From: Scatophagus argus
Taxonomy: Eukaryota; Chordata; Actinopteri; Scatophagidae
DNA length: 64,000 bases
NCBI RefSeq assembly: GCF_020382885.2
Contig: NC_058494.1
Location: forward strand, 15,766,001 to 15,830,000
Direction of reading: 5' to 3'
Of the stretch, positions 1-21,069 are shown piece by piece. A program made the position numbers and the translations under genes. The notes beneath the pieces are model-generated. The model saw nothing but the letters and a program-made list of their open reading frames with translations. It was not told the origin of the DNA and made no database searches. Numbering within the stretch: position 1 is the stretch's first letter; each line of letters opens with the position of its first letter.

Positions 1-312
1 AAGACAAGACATGAATGGCTGTAGGGGGTTGAGTTTCTTTAAATGCACTGTGTGTAGATTGTGTGGGCTGGGATCCACATAAAAACAAAAGACATAAGGT
101 GCATTTTGTGCAAAAACAGAACTCAGAAAACTCTCACAGAGCCTAACCCTGATGTGTGTTTCAGACTATACTGTGCTGGGTACCTGAAAGTGAGGGAACT
201 GGAAAGTCCTTGAATTTGATATTTAAGAAGGCGCAGGAACCCTGATGAGAATTCAGTTAACAAAGGTCTGTGTGTGTGTGTGTCTGTGTGTGTGTCTATG
301 TCTCCAATCCAG
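1..312. other. WDR19 intron sequence at window edge
   Basis: No exon is recognised here. The stretch ends with a (GT)n tract at about 266-300 and the acceptor AG at 311-312 that opens the first visible WDR19 exon. It is read as the 3' part of a WDR19 intron; the upstream exons lie outside the window. Confidence 0.7.
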
Positions 313-8264
<7,952 letters not shown>

Positions 8265-9920
8265 AGGAAAGAAAAATCACATGTACATAAATGTCATGTC
8301 AGTCCAGTTACAGATTTTCTATTTGTTTAAGTATGTATTGTCAGTGTGTGTGTGTATATATATATATATCTATATCTATAGATATATGTATATAGATGTA
8401 GATATATATGTATATAATTTGATGTTTTCTTTTAGTTTTGTAAGATGTGAAAATTAATTACATTAGTGAACTTTAAAGATGCTTGATATGCCATCAACCA
8501 AAATACACTAAATAATATCAAAGAATATATATTTAGTTCAAATGTTCTGTTTCTATTCATTAGTTTAGTTATTTTCTAGCTCCTGTGTGTTTTTCGATTA
8601 ACAACATTGTAAGTGGAGTAGCTGAAGATGCTGAACATACAGTAATATTTCTGTCAAAGAAAAGTAAAACAGAAAATCAGGATGTGTTCATCTCTGCAGG
8701 TTACTGTCTTGTAAAACTATTTTATAATACATTTATTTTATTATTTTTTGTCTATTGTTCAATTCTTTTGTGCACTCAAAGATCTCAAGAACCATCTCAT
8801 CTGCAGCGACAAGCTGTGTTGTTTGCTTTTCGCTGTGCAGATTGCGAGCTTTTTTGGTTGACTTAAGTTTTGGGACTGAAAGAACATCTCTGGCAACTGT
8901 GAAACCATCTGCTAATGAAGAGTTATAAGTGGATCTTGGGGTGAGTTTGTTTTGTCAACTACTGTTAAAGTAATATTTAATGTTTTAAGTCTAAAGAACA
9001 GAACTGCATGGAGAGCAACTTACCTGTAAAGTGCTGAACCTTGATATTTTAGTCCATTTCGGGTACTTGTTGGTGATGATTTTATTTAGCGCTGAAACAA
9101 TGAATCATGTATTTAATTGTTAGTCATTTTTCAAGCCAAAAAGGTGACAGGAAAAACTGGTAGGATTTTGTGCTTCTGTAAATGGATTATATTTGGGTTT
9201 CTGAATGTTGGTGAGACAAAATGCAAAATTTGAGCTTTTGGTTCTTTCAGATATTTCATAGACCAAATGATTTTAAAAAATATTATCTGCTAATATCTCT
9301 GACTATTTAGTGACAGTTTGTCTGACAGTTTGAACATGATACAAATCTTACAAAACCCCCTAAACTACTTTATCCTTTCTTATAGAGCAAAAAAAAGAAA
9401 GAAAAAAAAGTTCACTAACACTCATGAGCAAGACATTTCTCTTTTAATCCTCATGAAATTTTTACAAAATTGCAATTTACAGAACATCAGTGCTAACCGT
9501 AGAACTAAAGCATTTCTGTCGTAACAAAAAGTAACAGTCTCTTACATCACATTATTTACAGCCTCAACGCCTCACAATCGCACACTGATGACAGAAGTAA
9601 TGCACTACACTCACTACAGGGGTGTACAGACATGATAACGGATGGAATGAGCAGATACTATGCATCATTTGTTCAATGGAGATGCTCTGATGAAAACATG
9701 ACGAGATGTTAAAAAAGGGAGGAAAGATATTTCTCACTCAAGTGTGGTTCGAGTCAAGCGTTTGGACTAGGGACAGACAGACAGATGAGTTACCTGCAGA
9801 GGTTAGGACAAGTTTCACTATTTTGTGATGCTCATTAAAGGATCGTTGCAAGTGCAGAGAAAAAGATTACAGTCTGTGGGGGTTGGGGGAGGCAGTTTGT
9901 CTTCCTCCCCTGGTCATCGG
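8265..9920. other. WDR19-RFC1 convergent 3' intergenic region
   Basis: This holds the 3' UTRs of the two converging genes. An alternating TA-rich tract lies at about 8354-8420. On the minus strand an AATAAA (TTTATT on the plus strand, about 9081-9088) could end RFC1 transcripts. No canonical AATAAA was seen on the plus strand for WDR19. No further gene is recognised. Confidence 0.6.
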
Positions 9921-12900
9921 TTATTTCTTTCCTTTGCCTGTCCCCTTGCCTTTGCCCTTTCCAGAATCTGTCTTCTTCTCCTTCTTTGACACCTTGGTGT
10001 CTTTGGTTTTCTTCTGCTGCGGGGGGAGGGACGACAGGACAAAAAGAGCTCAGTAAGAAAATACTTACAGCATGCATCACGTGGGTTTGCACATTGTTAT
10101 CCTGACTTAAATGCCCTTACTTTGATCATGGCGTCGGTTTTGAGGCCATCCCCCTCATCCTCAGACTCCTGCACTTCGTTGTCCACGTCCTCGTTTCCCA
10201 ACTCTGACTCCGCCCCGCCACCACGCCGGCTCTTCTTCACTGCTTGCAGGGAGTACGGCGTCAGGTGAACTTCTTTGTTGTAGGTCCGTGTGAACGCTGC
10301 CTTCACCTGGGAGGAGACGACAGCAGAGGAGTCAAAATTCACTGAACGTCAAAGACAAAAATCAACATATTTTATGTTGTAAAATCTGATGAACGCTGAC
10401 TGATGATGATTTCCAAACACTGTCTCTAAAACAAAAATTATTCCCCCTTCCATTTCCCGCTGACCTTAGAGTCCAGTTTGGAATAGGGGTCGGGCTGTCC
10501 GCCCCAGATGCTGATCTCCATGATGCTGTCCACGTCCTCCTTGATGAGCTGGTAGTCATCCAGCAGCTGCACAGCTTCAGCGGCGCCCTCCGCACCGTGC
10601 CTCTGAAGTGGGCTCAGCAGCGCCTGCCGCAGGTAGTGCAGGTAGTCAAGGTTCACCGCCTGTCTGCTGCTCATTGTCCTGCAGGAGCCAAACAAATAAA
10701 ACAATCAAGTGTGATTTTTGGTTATGCTTATGTAAACGGTTAAAAGGCAGTGATAGAGGACTACTCACCTTAAACCCATGTGTGAAGCCAGCTCCTGGAC
10801 GATGCGGGAATGTTTACTGGTGGAGGAGTTCTTGCCGAGCCAACTGGGAAAGTTGGGGAACTGACTCATGTAGCCTCTCATGAGCTCGCCTGGCAGCACG
10901 CTGGCATAGATGGCCTGCGTGAGCACGAACAGACCAGCACAAAGAAAATCACTGATGAGTGAGTGTGTATTTAAATATATTGGGTTATTCCAAGAATAAG
11001 GCTGCAATATGGCCCGAGTGTGCCTTGACTATAATTAACACGGAGAGAACATTTTAAGAAGTTAACGTGTTAATGTGACGCCTTTGGTTAGTCGACCTGC
11101 TGTACCTTGACTTACAATGATAACACAACCTTCATTTCTTAGGTGCGTGTGTGAGTGTGTTACCTGGGTGGGCAGCAGCGACCAGTTCTGTCTAGAGCGG
11201 ATCTGTCTGTCCACCAGGTCTCCGTCAGAGATGGAGTCAGCCGTCTTGCTGAGCAGCACCAGGTGGGACTTCAGATTACCACTGTGAGAAGAGAGACTGT
11301 TCAGTTCAGAGAGTGGTAATAATATGCCCACTTGTTTAGTTTTCTTGTCTGTGTGCTACCGCAGCTCCAGCTGGGAGGCAGTTGGCTTAGCTTAGCTTAG
11401 CATAGCACAGATACTGGAAACAAGTGGAAGCAGCTAGCCTCTCTCACCCGGCAGCCGCTGGACGAACATATGGGTAATTCTCTTGGACAAAGAGCGGCGC
11501 TAGCGAGTAGTCGTGGAAGAAGAGGTCCGACTTATCGATGAGGCTCATGTGGGCGGTCTCCTCCCCTGCAGCAAACACCTTCCTACAAACATCAAACGGC
11601 CCCATTTTCAAGTCCTTGCGAGCTTTGGCCGCATCAGACTTGCACTGGTCGTACGACATCACTTTGTCTTTGGCCGACCACATGCTCAGGTTGTGCATCA
11701 CCTGGAGATGAAACGTGCAAGATGAGAGAGAAGGTGGTGAATGAACAAACAAAAAAAAACCCTCAGTACAAACGGACTTTAGCATTACTTCATCTGACTT
11801 TACCTGTCGGACATCCTGATTGGAGGCCAGGATAATTTCCTGGAGAGCTGGGGGTGGGATCTTGATTCCCTCTTTGAAAGCGATGGACATCATGGCTCCC
11901 TGAATAAAAGGAAGAAAAAAAAAATTCAATTTAATACTAACAGACAGACAGCAGTTTGCTGTGATGTGTCATTATTACTGAGTGTCCTCACAGTGCATTA
12001 ACACTATGATTCTTAATATTGCCAGCTTGTTATCAGCCATTATTGAAATTCTTTACATGTATTAACTAAATGCATTCAGCATCTATGTGGGTCTTGTATC
12101 CTTCAGTATTTGGCATTTTATTTGAACCTTGTGTGTGTACCTTGATCTGTTCCACTCGCGGCCTCTGGAAGCGCAGATCGAAGCAGTAGTTGGCCAGTGA
12201 TCTGATCTTCATGTGGTTACGATCGTTGCACATGCAGATGATGGGAATCTTTGAATTTTTGATCAGGCCGATCATCTCCTACAGGATGCAAATGGTGGGA
12301 GGTCAGTATCGAGAAAACGTGACGTATCAGTCAACCCACTGTCACTCTCATCTTCAGTATTCCTCTGAAATTAATTTTTTTCTTTAAACATTACTATTCT
12401 GGTCAGACTCCTGTATACTATTTTTTTCCTTTTACTTCACCTGGATTCCTCCGCGGTCCTCATTGCCAGCCATCCCATCAACTTCATCCATGATCAGCAC
12501 GTGTTTACTGCTCACTGTCTGAGATGTGCCTACGAAACAGTTACACATACCACATAGTATTCACTTTACTCCTGGATGAACAGCAGGCCATGTTAATTCT
12601 CCATCTATCTGATGTCACTCAGGCAGAAAATGTTCCTGACTCATGAAGTGAGTGAGTATTCACGTTATATTTAATCACATTTGCAGACTTCCCTCCTCTC
12701 TTTTCAAAGAATACTTTGAGTCCTTTCATTTTTCTGCCAACCTCGTGGCTTGAATGTGCTCCCGTTGTGGTTTTTGTTCATTGTTGTTATTTTTTTACCA
12801 TCTTAAACTCGGGGAAAAATATTAGAAGGCTGCTTCACAAGAACAAGTGCAATGCTGTTTGGTGAACACATCAAACTCAAAATATGTCCTGAAGCTGCTT

Positions 12901-15900
12901 CACAATAAAAACCTTCCAGTGATTTTTCTTTTCTTGAGAAACAAGTGGCAGATTAAAATGTGTACAAGACGGAAACACAGAGAGGGGGATCACCTTTGTA
13001 GAAGTTCTCGATGCTGGTGTTGTTAAGCGACTCGGCGACCACCTCCTTCAGGCTGTTTTTGCTGCGAGTACAGCTGGCGTTCAACTCCACGTAGCTGAAG
13101 CCCAACTCCTGCAGGGGGACACATGAACGCAGCGGACAGTTTTAGACAGGAAATCAAAACGCTCAAGTTGAAGACATTATTCGTCCAAAATGGGAGTCAC
13201 AAGTCCTGAAATATATAAGAATAAAACACTGACTGAGACTCTGCTTTCAGACTGACCTCACAGACCAGGGCAGCTGTGGTGGTCTTGCCGACCCCTGGAG
13301 GTCCAGAGAGCAGAGCAGCTTTGTATCCTGATCCATCGTCTTTCCCTCCTCCAAACTTACCAAACCTTGCTGCTGCACAGTAAGAACCAGGACAAAGCAC
13401 ACACTCTTCAAACACATATACTGTACATTTGCTTTAGAGCTGAACATTCACTGAAGCAAAATGAGCTCTGGTATCTTAGTTTTTATCATCACTCTGAATT
13501 CTGCTCAAACCCTCAAAATACAAACAAAAACTAGCTGCAACCTGGTGCCTTGGATGTGCTCCCGCTGTGGTTTTTGTGCCAGTTCTGCAGCCAACGCAGC
13601 AACTTATTGGCACAGCTCTGGTCTCCCTGCTGCCCAATCACAGTCTTCAGAGAGCGTGGGCGGTACTTGTCCACCCACAGCAGACTGGCACCCTCTTCAG
13701 TTGGCAATGGAGTTGATGGCCCAGAGGTTGACGGTGAAGAAGTGCAGGAAAGGCCCAGCTCCCTCCGGGCTGTGTGACGTGAGCGTCTGCCAGATGGAGT
13801 GCCGCCATCTCTGGCACCGTGGCCTTGAGCTAGGCCGGTCTTTGACGGGCTGGGGGTGTGGGGGGATGTGGAATTACCCTTGGAGGGAGACATTTTCTGG
13901 GCTGTGGGGGTGCTCTTTGACGTCTTACTGGGGGGAGTCCTGGTCTTTGAGGCTTTGCTCTAAAATAAACAAACAAACAAACAAATAAATAAAATTCCAG
14001 AAAAGATATGAAACATGATTGCGTTTCTTTCCATGTAGCCAATCAAGTGATTTCCATTGTGAACTATATTAACAGTAACATCAACCCTGCCACAGGCAGT
14101 CAGTGAGACTAACAGCAGAAAGAGACACAACATAAGAGCCTCAACACTTAAATCTCCTAAATTTCTGATGCACATTCAAATACGAACGCATTGCTTTCTT
14201 CTTCGTATAATAATAAAAATATTAAAAATACATTTGAAAAATCATTTTGCAAAAAAAGGCATAATTCCAGATAGATTTTAAAAAGTTTTTGACAATTTCT
14301 GTGTTAAAATTAAACGACCACCACTCATGAAATGACTTTGTTGACAGCATGATTTAAGTAAAAATGTGCGAGCTGACCTCAGCCTCTGCAGCGATCTCGT
14401 ATTTGGACTTCTTTCCTGGTGTGGTTCTAACCAGCTCCAACAGACCATCCTCATCCAGGATCTTGGTACCCAAACTCTCCGCCTGAGTATAAAGGCAATT
14501 GTAAAAATAAACATACCGCTTTCGATGGGTAGACAGAAACAAATGGTACAGACAAGAGGCAGGGAGATACAGAAAGAGGTAAACATGTCTCAAATTTTTC
14601 AAAGTTTTCATATGATTACAAAGCCATCCACAGATCAGCATCTCATCAATCACACATATTTTCTTCTCTGGCTCTTAATTTGTTAGGATGGATCAGGTTG
14701 GTCACCTTCTCGAGCTTTGAGGCGCCGCTGTCTCTGCCCTGCACCAGGTAGGTGGTCTTCTTGCTGATGTTGGTCGTCACCTTGCCTCCATAGCGCTCGA
14801 TGAGGGACTTGGCATCATCTCTTTCCATGGACTCCAGGACCCCCGTGATCACAAACACACAGCCCTCCAAACAGTTCTCTTCACCCTGACAGGAAGACAC
14901 ACAGACAGTCAGTGATTTAGAGCGACACAAGATGGTGGTCAGCTAAACGATGGATTTTCTCAGTGTTACCTGAGGGATTTCCTTTGAGCCCAGAGCTCGC
15001 GGTCCATCTCTGTTGAGAAAGTTCCTGAAAGCTGAAGCGTTGACCTTCTTCTTCTCTGCGTCATCAGGACTCGTACTTGTGCTCTGATTGAGAGGCAAAA
15101 AGTACATTTTTAACTTGTTCTTAAAAGCGTTTTACTTCATGTGGTGTGTTCATGCTTTTATCATTAGTTTAACTGCTCCTCTCACAGACAAATATACTGA
15201 TTGAAAATGTCCATTACGACACTACCAGGATGTATTTTGACGGACAGAAAAGGAATCTACTGCACTCACCTCTGGTTTCTTTGGAGAGGTTTTAACTCTG
15301 GTGGGTGTGCTTCCTGTTTTGGGAGTGAACTTCTTGTCTGAGCTCAACGAAGCAAGTGGCTCCTTTTTGGGTGAGATTTTCATTTTTGCAGGTGAATCTG
15401 GTGTTTTGCTCTTTAGCCCGTTGCCTCTCTCTTCATCCTTTTTCTTCATCATGGCCAGTTTGGAGCTGGTTTTGACAGGAACAGGGTTCTTCTTAGGCGA
15501 TGGACTAATCACATCCTCCGAAGTGCTGCCCTTTCGATTGGTCTTTGACGGACTGCTTGTGCTGCCAGCCCCAGAGTCTGAACTATTCTTTTTGGGAGAC
15601 GTGGTAGGGACTGTTTTTTCATCAGAGCCTTTACGGGCCTGTTTGAGGACACATACGCAAAATATATTTACCTCAATCTTAGTGCTGTCGTTGTTGTTGC
15701 TGTTGTTGCGTTTAATTACCTTCTTTGCTTGAGGCTCCTCCTCCAGCATGGCCAGTGTTCTGGCAAACTCCTCATCCTCATGGATCTGCTTCTCCAGCTG
15801 AGAGAAGTCAGAGTGAGGAGGCAAAAGCATGAGAATGGGAAAGCAGAGGGAAACAGGTAAATTTTGTCACCCTTTCATTTTACATCCAATTATTCAAGCA

Positions 15901-18026
15901 AATATTATATCATCATCCAAAAGATAAACAATAATTTTCAAAACATTTCTGCAATCTGGAGACAAACTTTCAAGGTCCTTTACTTTTGCAGGGCTTTTAT
16001 GACTTTCTGCATAAAATTAAGCATAAACATCTTCTACATAAAAGTGACAGGAGAGATGAACTAATTATCAAAAAAAGTTGCCAAACAGAATTTTCTGCCA
16101 ATCCCTCACAGATTAATCAACTAATAGTTTCCGCTGCAATTACTAGTGCAATGAACAAGCAGTCTACCTCCATGTCCTCATCCAGCTGCAGCGCTTTGGC
16201 AATTTGCTCATCACTCATCAGGTCATCTGTGTCCTGAGTCGGCTGAGGAGAAGACGAGTGTTTATGAAGTTAGTCTGCTGTAAAAGGATCCATTTCAGTG
16301 AAGAGATTGTGAGTGATAATCAGATAACCCATAATCTTGACGGTTTGGATAAAAAAGCAGTACGTGAGAAGAACAAGACAGTTTGAAGAGAAGAAGTAAA
16401 AGCAGGAAAGAATTCATCAGTACTCACAGCTTTTCGCTTTGTGCTGGCTACGAGCTTCTTATCTGAGCGCTGAACAGTCGCATTGCCAAAGTAGTCCAAA
16501 ACTGAGGTGGGAGTTTGTTTGGGCTGAGGAGGCGACTTAGGGGTGACAGGAGACTTAATTGCAGTTTTGCTCTGTGTGGAAGAGGGTTTCATAGGAGACT
16601 TCAACCCCTCTTTAGCTCCTGAGTGACAACTCTGTGCATCTGACTTTGTGGGTTTGGCTGTGCCATTATGCTTGGGTTTGGAGACCTTCTTCAAGGACTG
16701 AAAGTTGTCACTGTCTGAATCTACAACAAAACAGATAAATATGGTATCAACATACATTTACCATGAATGTCTGTGAAAAAAGATCACTCCTCATCATAAA
16801 GGTGCACTCATCTTCTTACAACTGCATCTCAGTCTCCCCTAATGTTTAACATGACTATCTGCCAAGCTGTATGACTGCAGTATGACCCATCACCTGTTTC
16901 AGAGACATACAGCACAGGATCTTTTTTGGGAGGTGGCTCTGTCTTGCTCATCTTGTGTTTCTCTTTGGCAGATTTCTTTGACTTCCTCACTAGCTCCTCA
17001 TCCTCAGAGTCTGGAGGGACACAGAAACAAGACGTGCTCTTAAGAAAACATGCAGGGAGGACAAAGAGCAACACGTCACGCTGTCGATCAAAGCGGATCA
17101 AACAGTTGTCAGTTTGTGCCTCTCACACAGTGAATCGCTTTCTTGTCTCTGTAAAAATAAATTCTGGGAAATGTCTGAAAAGCCACAGGGTTGTTTAACA
17201 ACAGATGTTATTCCTATTCTACTTTTCTAACCTGGACTGCGTGTCAAAGGGCAAGTAGAGGAGCACAAAATCATACAGACCTGATTCTATGACTGCATGC
17301 TTCTTTCGTTTTTTGTCACTATCCTTGCGTTTCTCTTCAGGTTTGGAGCTTTTGACCTGAAGCATATAAACCACAATAAAACCTGATGAATAAGATGAAG
17401 AAACAGTCAGAAGAATCACTACAACAAAGAGGGCATGACACCATTCCCTTGCCTTGACAGTCTCCTTCTTTTTCTTTTTTTCTTCCTCGTCTGAAGAGAG
17501 AGGATTCTTCTTCTTCTTCTTCTTCTCTTCCTCTATTTTGATGCCTCCATTTGGGGATGGTTTCTGCCCGGCAGGCTTGGCTGAAGTCGGTTGAAAGAAC
17601 CGCCTGATGTCCTGCGTGCACAGACAACAAGAGCAAGCTATGTTAACCTAATTAGTAAATTGCAGCAAGACTGATTGTGGTTGAAAATAATCGACATTGC
17701 AATGTTATAGAGAATGCAAACTGATCCGAAAATGCCACATTCTGACATTGATTTTTTTTTCAGGAAAATGTGCGGCATTTGGTGAAATTTCGAGGACAAA
17801 ACTGCAGGTTAATGTCAAGTATTAAACGATAACAGAGCAAAAGTCGCTGATAAAGTGTTCTCGTAAGTTTTCACTCTTTAGCTGTAGCTAACACTGCGCA
17901 CTTGATGTGGGTTTCAAGTGCACCGCGCAGATTCAACAAGATGATTATTTAATTTTTGCTTAACCATTTTGTTCATATTGAGAGCTCGCGTTCAGAGCTG
18001 GAAAACAGTTTGTAACGTACCATCAT
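9921..18026 (-). CDS. rfc1: RFC1, replication factor C large subunit
   Basis: RFC1 is the large subunit of the nuclear clamp loader that opens PCNA and places it on primed DNA. I place 23 coding exons giving about 1201 residues (human about 1148), in transcription order: 18026-18021, 17611-17453, 17356-17281, 17010-16894, 16720-16428, 16242-16168, 15797-15672, 15638-15270, 15083-14970, 14885-14706, 14482-14378, 13959-13542, 13372-13257, 13108-12994, 12529-12441, 12278-12141, 11899-11804, 11701-11448, 11281-11164, 10914-10769, 10678-10465, 10306-10121 and 10016-9921. Order of parts: a DIRRFF start like the human N-terminus; a long Lys/Ser/Pro-rich charged region; a BRCT domain around residues 446-505 (FVITGVLESMERD); an AAA+ ATPase with Walker A GPPGVGKT near 703-710 and Walker B LIMDEVDG near 768-775; the clamp-loader C-terminal region; a Lys-rich tail. 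The start has two ATGs in tandem. Exon 2 appears to use a GC donor. Confidence 0.97.
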
Positions 18027-18200
18027 GAACAGGTCTTCTCGCAACTTGGGGTCAGGTTAGTTGTCAGAAAAGTAATGAAATCCTTCAACTGCTTGGCGCG
18101 AAGCAGGATTCTGTTGTCGCCTGGAGATGACGCACGACCGGGAGTTGCTGGGACGTATCGGGACGTATACGTCGTCTGCGTCACTCGGGGTGCGAGGAGT
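18027..18200 (-). promoter_or_regulatory. RFC1 promoter / 5' UTR region
   Basis: The sequence upstream of the RFC1 start is locally CpG-rich compared with the AT-rich DNA beyond it. It contains the 12-base palindrome GACGTATACGTC (18162-18173), a preceding near-copy GGGACGTATC, and CRE-like TGACG and GCGTCA half-sites. No TATA box is obvious. The start site cannot be fixed from sequence alone. Confidence 0.5.
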
Positions 18201-19590
18201 TCATTTTTAAAAACAATTTAACTTGTACAAAAAGGGAATAACAAACATGAGTATATGATGTAGAAGAAAAAGAATAAAGCGAAGAATAGTAGCGACTCAA
18301 GTAAGTGAGAATATCAAAAGATAAATATGTAGGAATATGTTAAATAAAAAAATACATACAAGAGACAATAACATTTTTTATATCAGTGCACTATTTTTGG
18401 TGTTTATGTTCTTCACTATAAGATATTGCTTAAACTTCAACAACAAATCGAATAAATATTAACTAAAAGAAATGTGCCCGTTAGACCTCTTGGATGTTTC
18501 ATATATTGCATGTTTATTCACTGGGAAAAGGTCATTGAGATTACAAAGGGGCAGCTCGCCATGCAACATAAAGCAAATAGGTAGGAAAACATATAAGACG
18601 GACTTGGATGAGTTAGATAAAATATGAGAACATTTAAGAATCACAAAACACAGGTCAAAAGGATAATGTAAAAATAATGATTATAACATCAATAAATATA
18701 TCACACTATATACCATGAAAAAGAACAGGACAATAAATCTGATATATTATGATCCCTAGACTTCCCAGTGAAAATTTCAAATTATTAAGATTGAGCAAGA
18801 TAGTTTCCAGATTATTTTTGCAATAGGTTAGGCAATCCATAGCCTAATATTTTATTTTTAAGGGCATCCAGTTCCGTATTGTTCTAAATACTGAATACTA
18901 AAATACTAAATGCTGAAGTTCCCATTATAGAAGCATGAAGGAATACAAGTGTGTCATTCATTCTTGAAACTCTCTTGTGGAAAAAAATCATTACTGGATA
19001 CATATCACATTAAGAAAGTGGGAGCTTCATTGTTTAACAGGTATGTTGAGAGATTGGATAATGACACTGATTTGTACATTCAATTTGAGTCCCGATATTC
19101 CATTATATTATTTGTTATATTATTCTAGACATTGATTATATAACCTTGTAAATTTTAAAAAGATATTGTGTAATATAGTGTCCATTTGACCACTATTAAA
19201 CTAAAGTAAAACAAATTGTGACTCACTGGACAATCTGTCTTTCTCTATAGCCAAGTCCAGAGTAGCAGTAATAGTATACCATTAATTAAATGCATTAATT
19301 ATAATGCAAGTTATATGTAGCTTTGATCACAAATTTATAGGAAATAGCATCACATACCATTAATACACTATAATGCTATCGTCCATCACTACGTAATCAA
19401 TTGTTTTCAAGACTAAAATTGCTTTCATGCTTTGAGAAATAAGAGAACACCATTTCTGACACTTTGGTAAATCTTGTTTTTTTTTGGTAAAAAGTCTGAT
19501 AGAGCATTAAATCACATGTAGTTTTTTTCAAAACTACTTTCAAATACCTCCCTCACAATATTTGCAGGGGAAATATTTGCACAGTCAAAC
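18201..19590. other. AT-rich intergenic DNA, RFC1 to lectin gene
   Basis: No open reading frame with recognisable coding character, RNA gene or clear repeat end was seen. The stretch is AT-rich with many stops in all frames. Confidence 0.6.
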
Positions 19591-19662
19591 ATTCAAGGTT
19601 CAAGGTTTTTTTAATGTGTCATCATACAATACAGGATTGCTCACTGAAATGCAGTTTAAAAA
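19591..19662 (-). mobile_element. LINE-like 3' tail fragment
   Basis: The reverse complement reads TTGTATGATGACACATTAAA and then CCTTGAACCTTGAA. This resembles the 3' tails of fish non-LTR elements (ATGACAATAAA followed by CTTGAATC), as also seen at about 51800 on the plus strand. Only the tail is visible. Confidence 0.4.
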
Positions 19663-19764
19663 GAAAAGATAGTTACATATATACATAAATACATATCTTC
19701 ATCATGTCATATCTTAAAGAGTTGATAGTACCCTAATATCCCACGAGAACTTTACATTCCCAAG

Positions 19765-20680
19765 ATGCAGAATTACTTGTGGTTCCTAGAATCTTCAAAA
19801 GTAGATCAGGAACCAGAGCCTTTAGTTATCAAGGTTCTCTACTGCGGAACCATCTTCCGATTTCGGTCCGGTAGGGGATCCTCTCTATGTTTAAGGGTAG
19901 ACGTAAAATTTTCCTTTTTGATAAAGCTTATAGTTAGGGCTGGCCCTGGCTGACCCCTAGTTATGCTGCTATAGGCTTAGACTGTCGGGGGATCTCCCAC
20001 GATGCACTGAGCTCTTTCTTCCTCTCCCTGTTCTTCAGCACACATTTATGTCCCATTAATGCATATTACTAACTCAATTTCTTCCCCGGAGTCCTTGTGC
20101 TTTCTCGTCTCACAGGTTCCCATGGATCGTGGTTGGTCCTCCTGCCGTCCTGCTTGAAACTACTACTGTTTAGTCATAATCTATTTTAATTCTACTCTAC
20201 TTTACTACTCTGTACAGCTACTACCATTATTGTTGTTTCTACTATTGTTATCATAATCACCACAGTAACTTCTATATACTTCATCATCATCATTATCTAA
20301 AGGTCCAATATTTCTGGTAGTATTGCTGTTGCTACCCATCTCTGTTTGTGTGCTTCTTCTTTCACCCCCCAACCACTTCTCAATTTCTCCCCCTCCCTCT
20401 CTCTCCCTCTTTCTCTCTCTCAACCCAACCAATCAAAGCCGATGGCCGTCCATCTTGAGCCAGTGTCCGCTCCAAGGTTTCTCGATAAGGTAGTTTTTCC
20501 TTGCCACTGTCGCCAAGTGCTTGCTCATTGGGGAATGTTGGGTTCTCTGTATCACAAATTTAATTAGTTAGTTTAATTAAGTAGAGTTTGGTCTAGACCT
20601 GCTCTAATTGGAAAGTGTCATGAGATAACTTTTGTTGTGATTTTGCTCTATATAAATAAACTGGATTGAATAAAATACAC
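19765..20680 (+). mobile_element. 3' portion of a high-copy fish retroelement
   Basis: I recognise this unit as a very common perciform repeat. It has a degraded segment with a LINE-like C-terminal look (CTCTACTGCGGAACCATCTT, then TTTTGATAAAGCTTATAG), then the phrase CACAGGTTCCCATGGATCGT, a pyrimidine-rich stretch (about 20390-20425), AGTTTTTCCTTGCCACTGTC, and a 3' end reading CTATATAAATAAACTGGATT followed by GAATAAA. The class is not certain. A non-LTR retrotransposon tail is the best reading, since no LTR or terminal inverted repeat was found. The copy is clearly inactive. Confidence 0.55.
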
Positions 20681-20897
20681 ATAAAAATATGATATGTGTA
20701 ATATCAGTGTAATAAATCTTTTGTGGTGAGAATAGAAGGGCTATGTGATAGTTAAATTGAGGGTAATGCAAAAGGTAGTTGTGTAGTAATGTTCAAAAAC
20801 CAACCAGCACCTGTGAAGAATTTCAGCATCTCCATTTATCATGAACAAACAGGCCTTTTAGAACAGGCATCCCTTCCACAATGTTCATGACTAGTTA

Positions 20898-21069
20898 CAG
20901 TGCATCCGGAAAGTATTCACGCAAAAATTCAAGCAAACTTGTTTCACTTTGTCAGTATTTTGTGTAGAATATTGAGGGAGAAATTTAATTTAATCCATTT
21001 TTGAATGAGACTGTAACATGTGGAAATGTGGAAAAAGCAAAGCGGTCTGAATACTTTCCGGATGCAGTG
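20898..21069. mobile_element. Tc1/mariner-like MITE with intact TA target duplication
   Basis: The left end CAGTGCATCCGGAAAGTATTC and the right end GAATACTTTCCGGATGCAGTG are inverted repeats, flanked on both sides by TA (20896-20897 and 21070-21071). One base near the right tip departs from perfect pairing (GCAGTG where GCACTG is expected). The interior of about 130 bp has no transposase and fits an internally deleted Tc1-like element. This terminus is widespread in fish. Confidence 0.85.

Noticed and set aside
121-260. Possible WDR19 exon after TGTGTTTCAG at about 165
   Set aside because: The downstream translation does not resemble WDR19 and no donor restores phase to the exon at 313.
15301-15732. 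143-codon plus-strand ORF
   Set aside because: Antisense shadow of the Lys/Ser-rich RFC1 exons at 15270-15638 and 15672-15797.
17453-17636. Alternative frame of RFC1 exon 2 with a long Glu run
   Set aside because: The correct frame gives DIRRFFQP and a Lys-rich segment like the vertebrate N-terminus. The other frame is a shadow.
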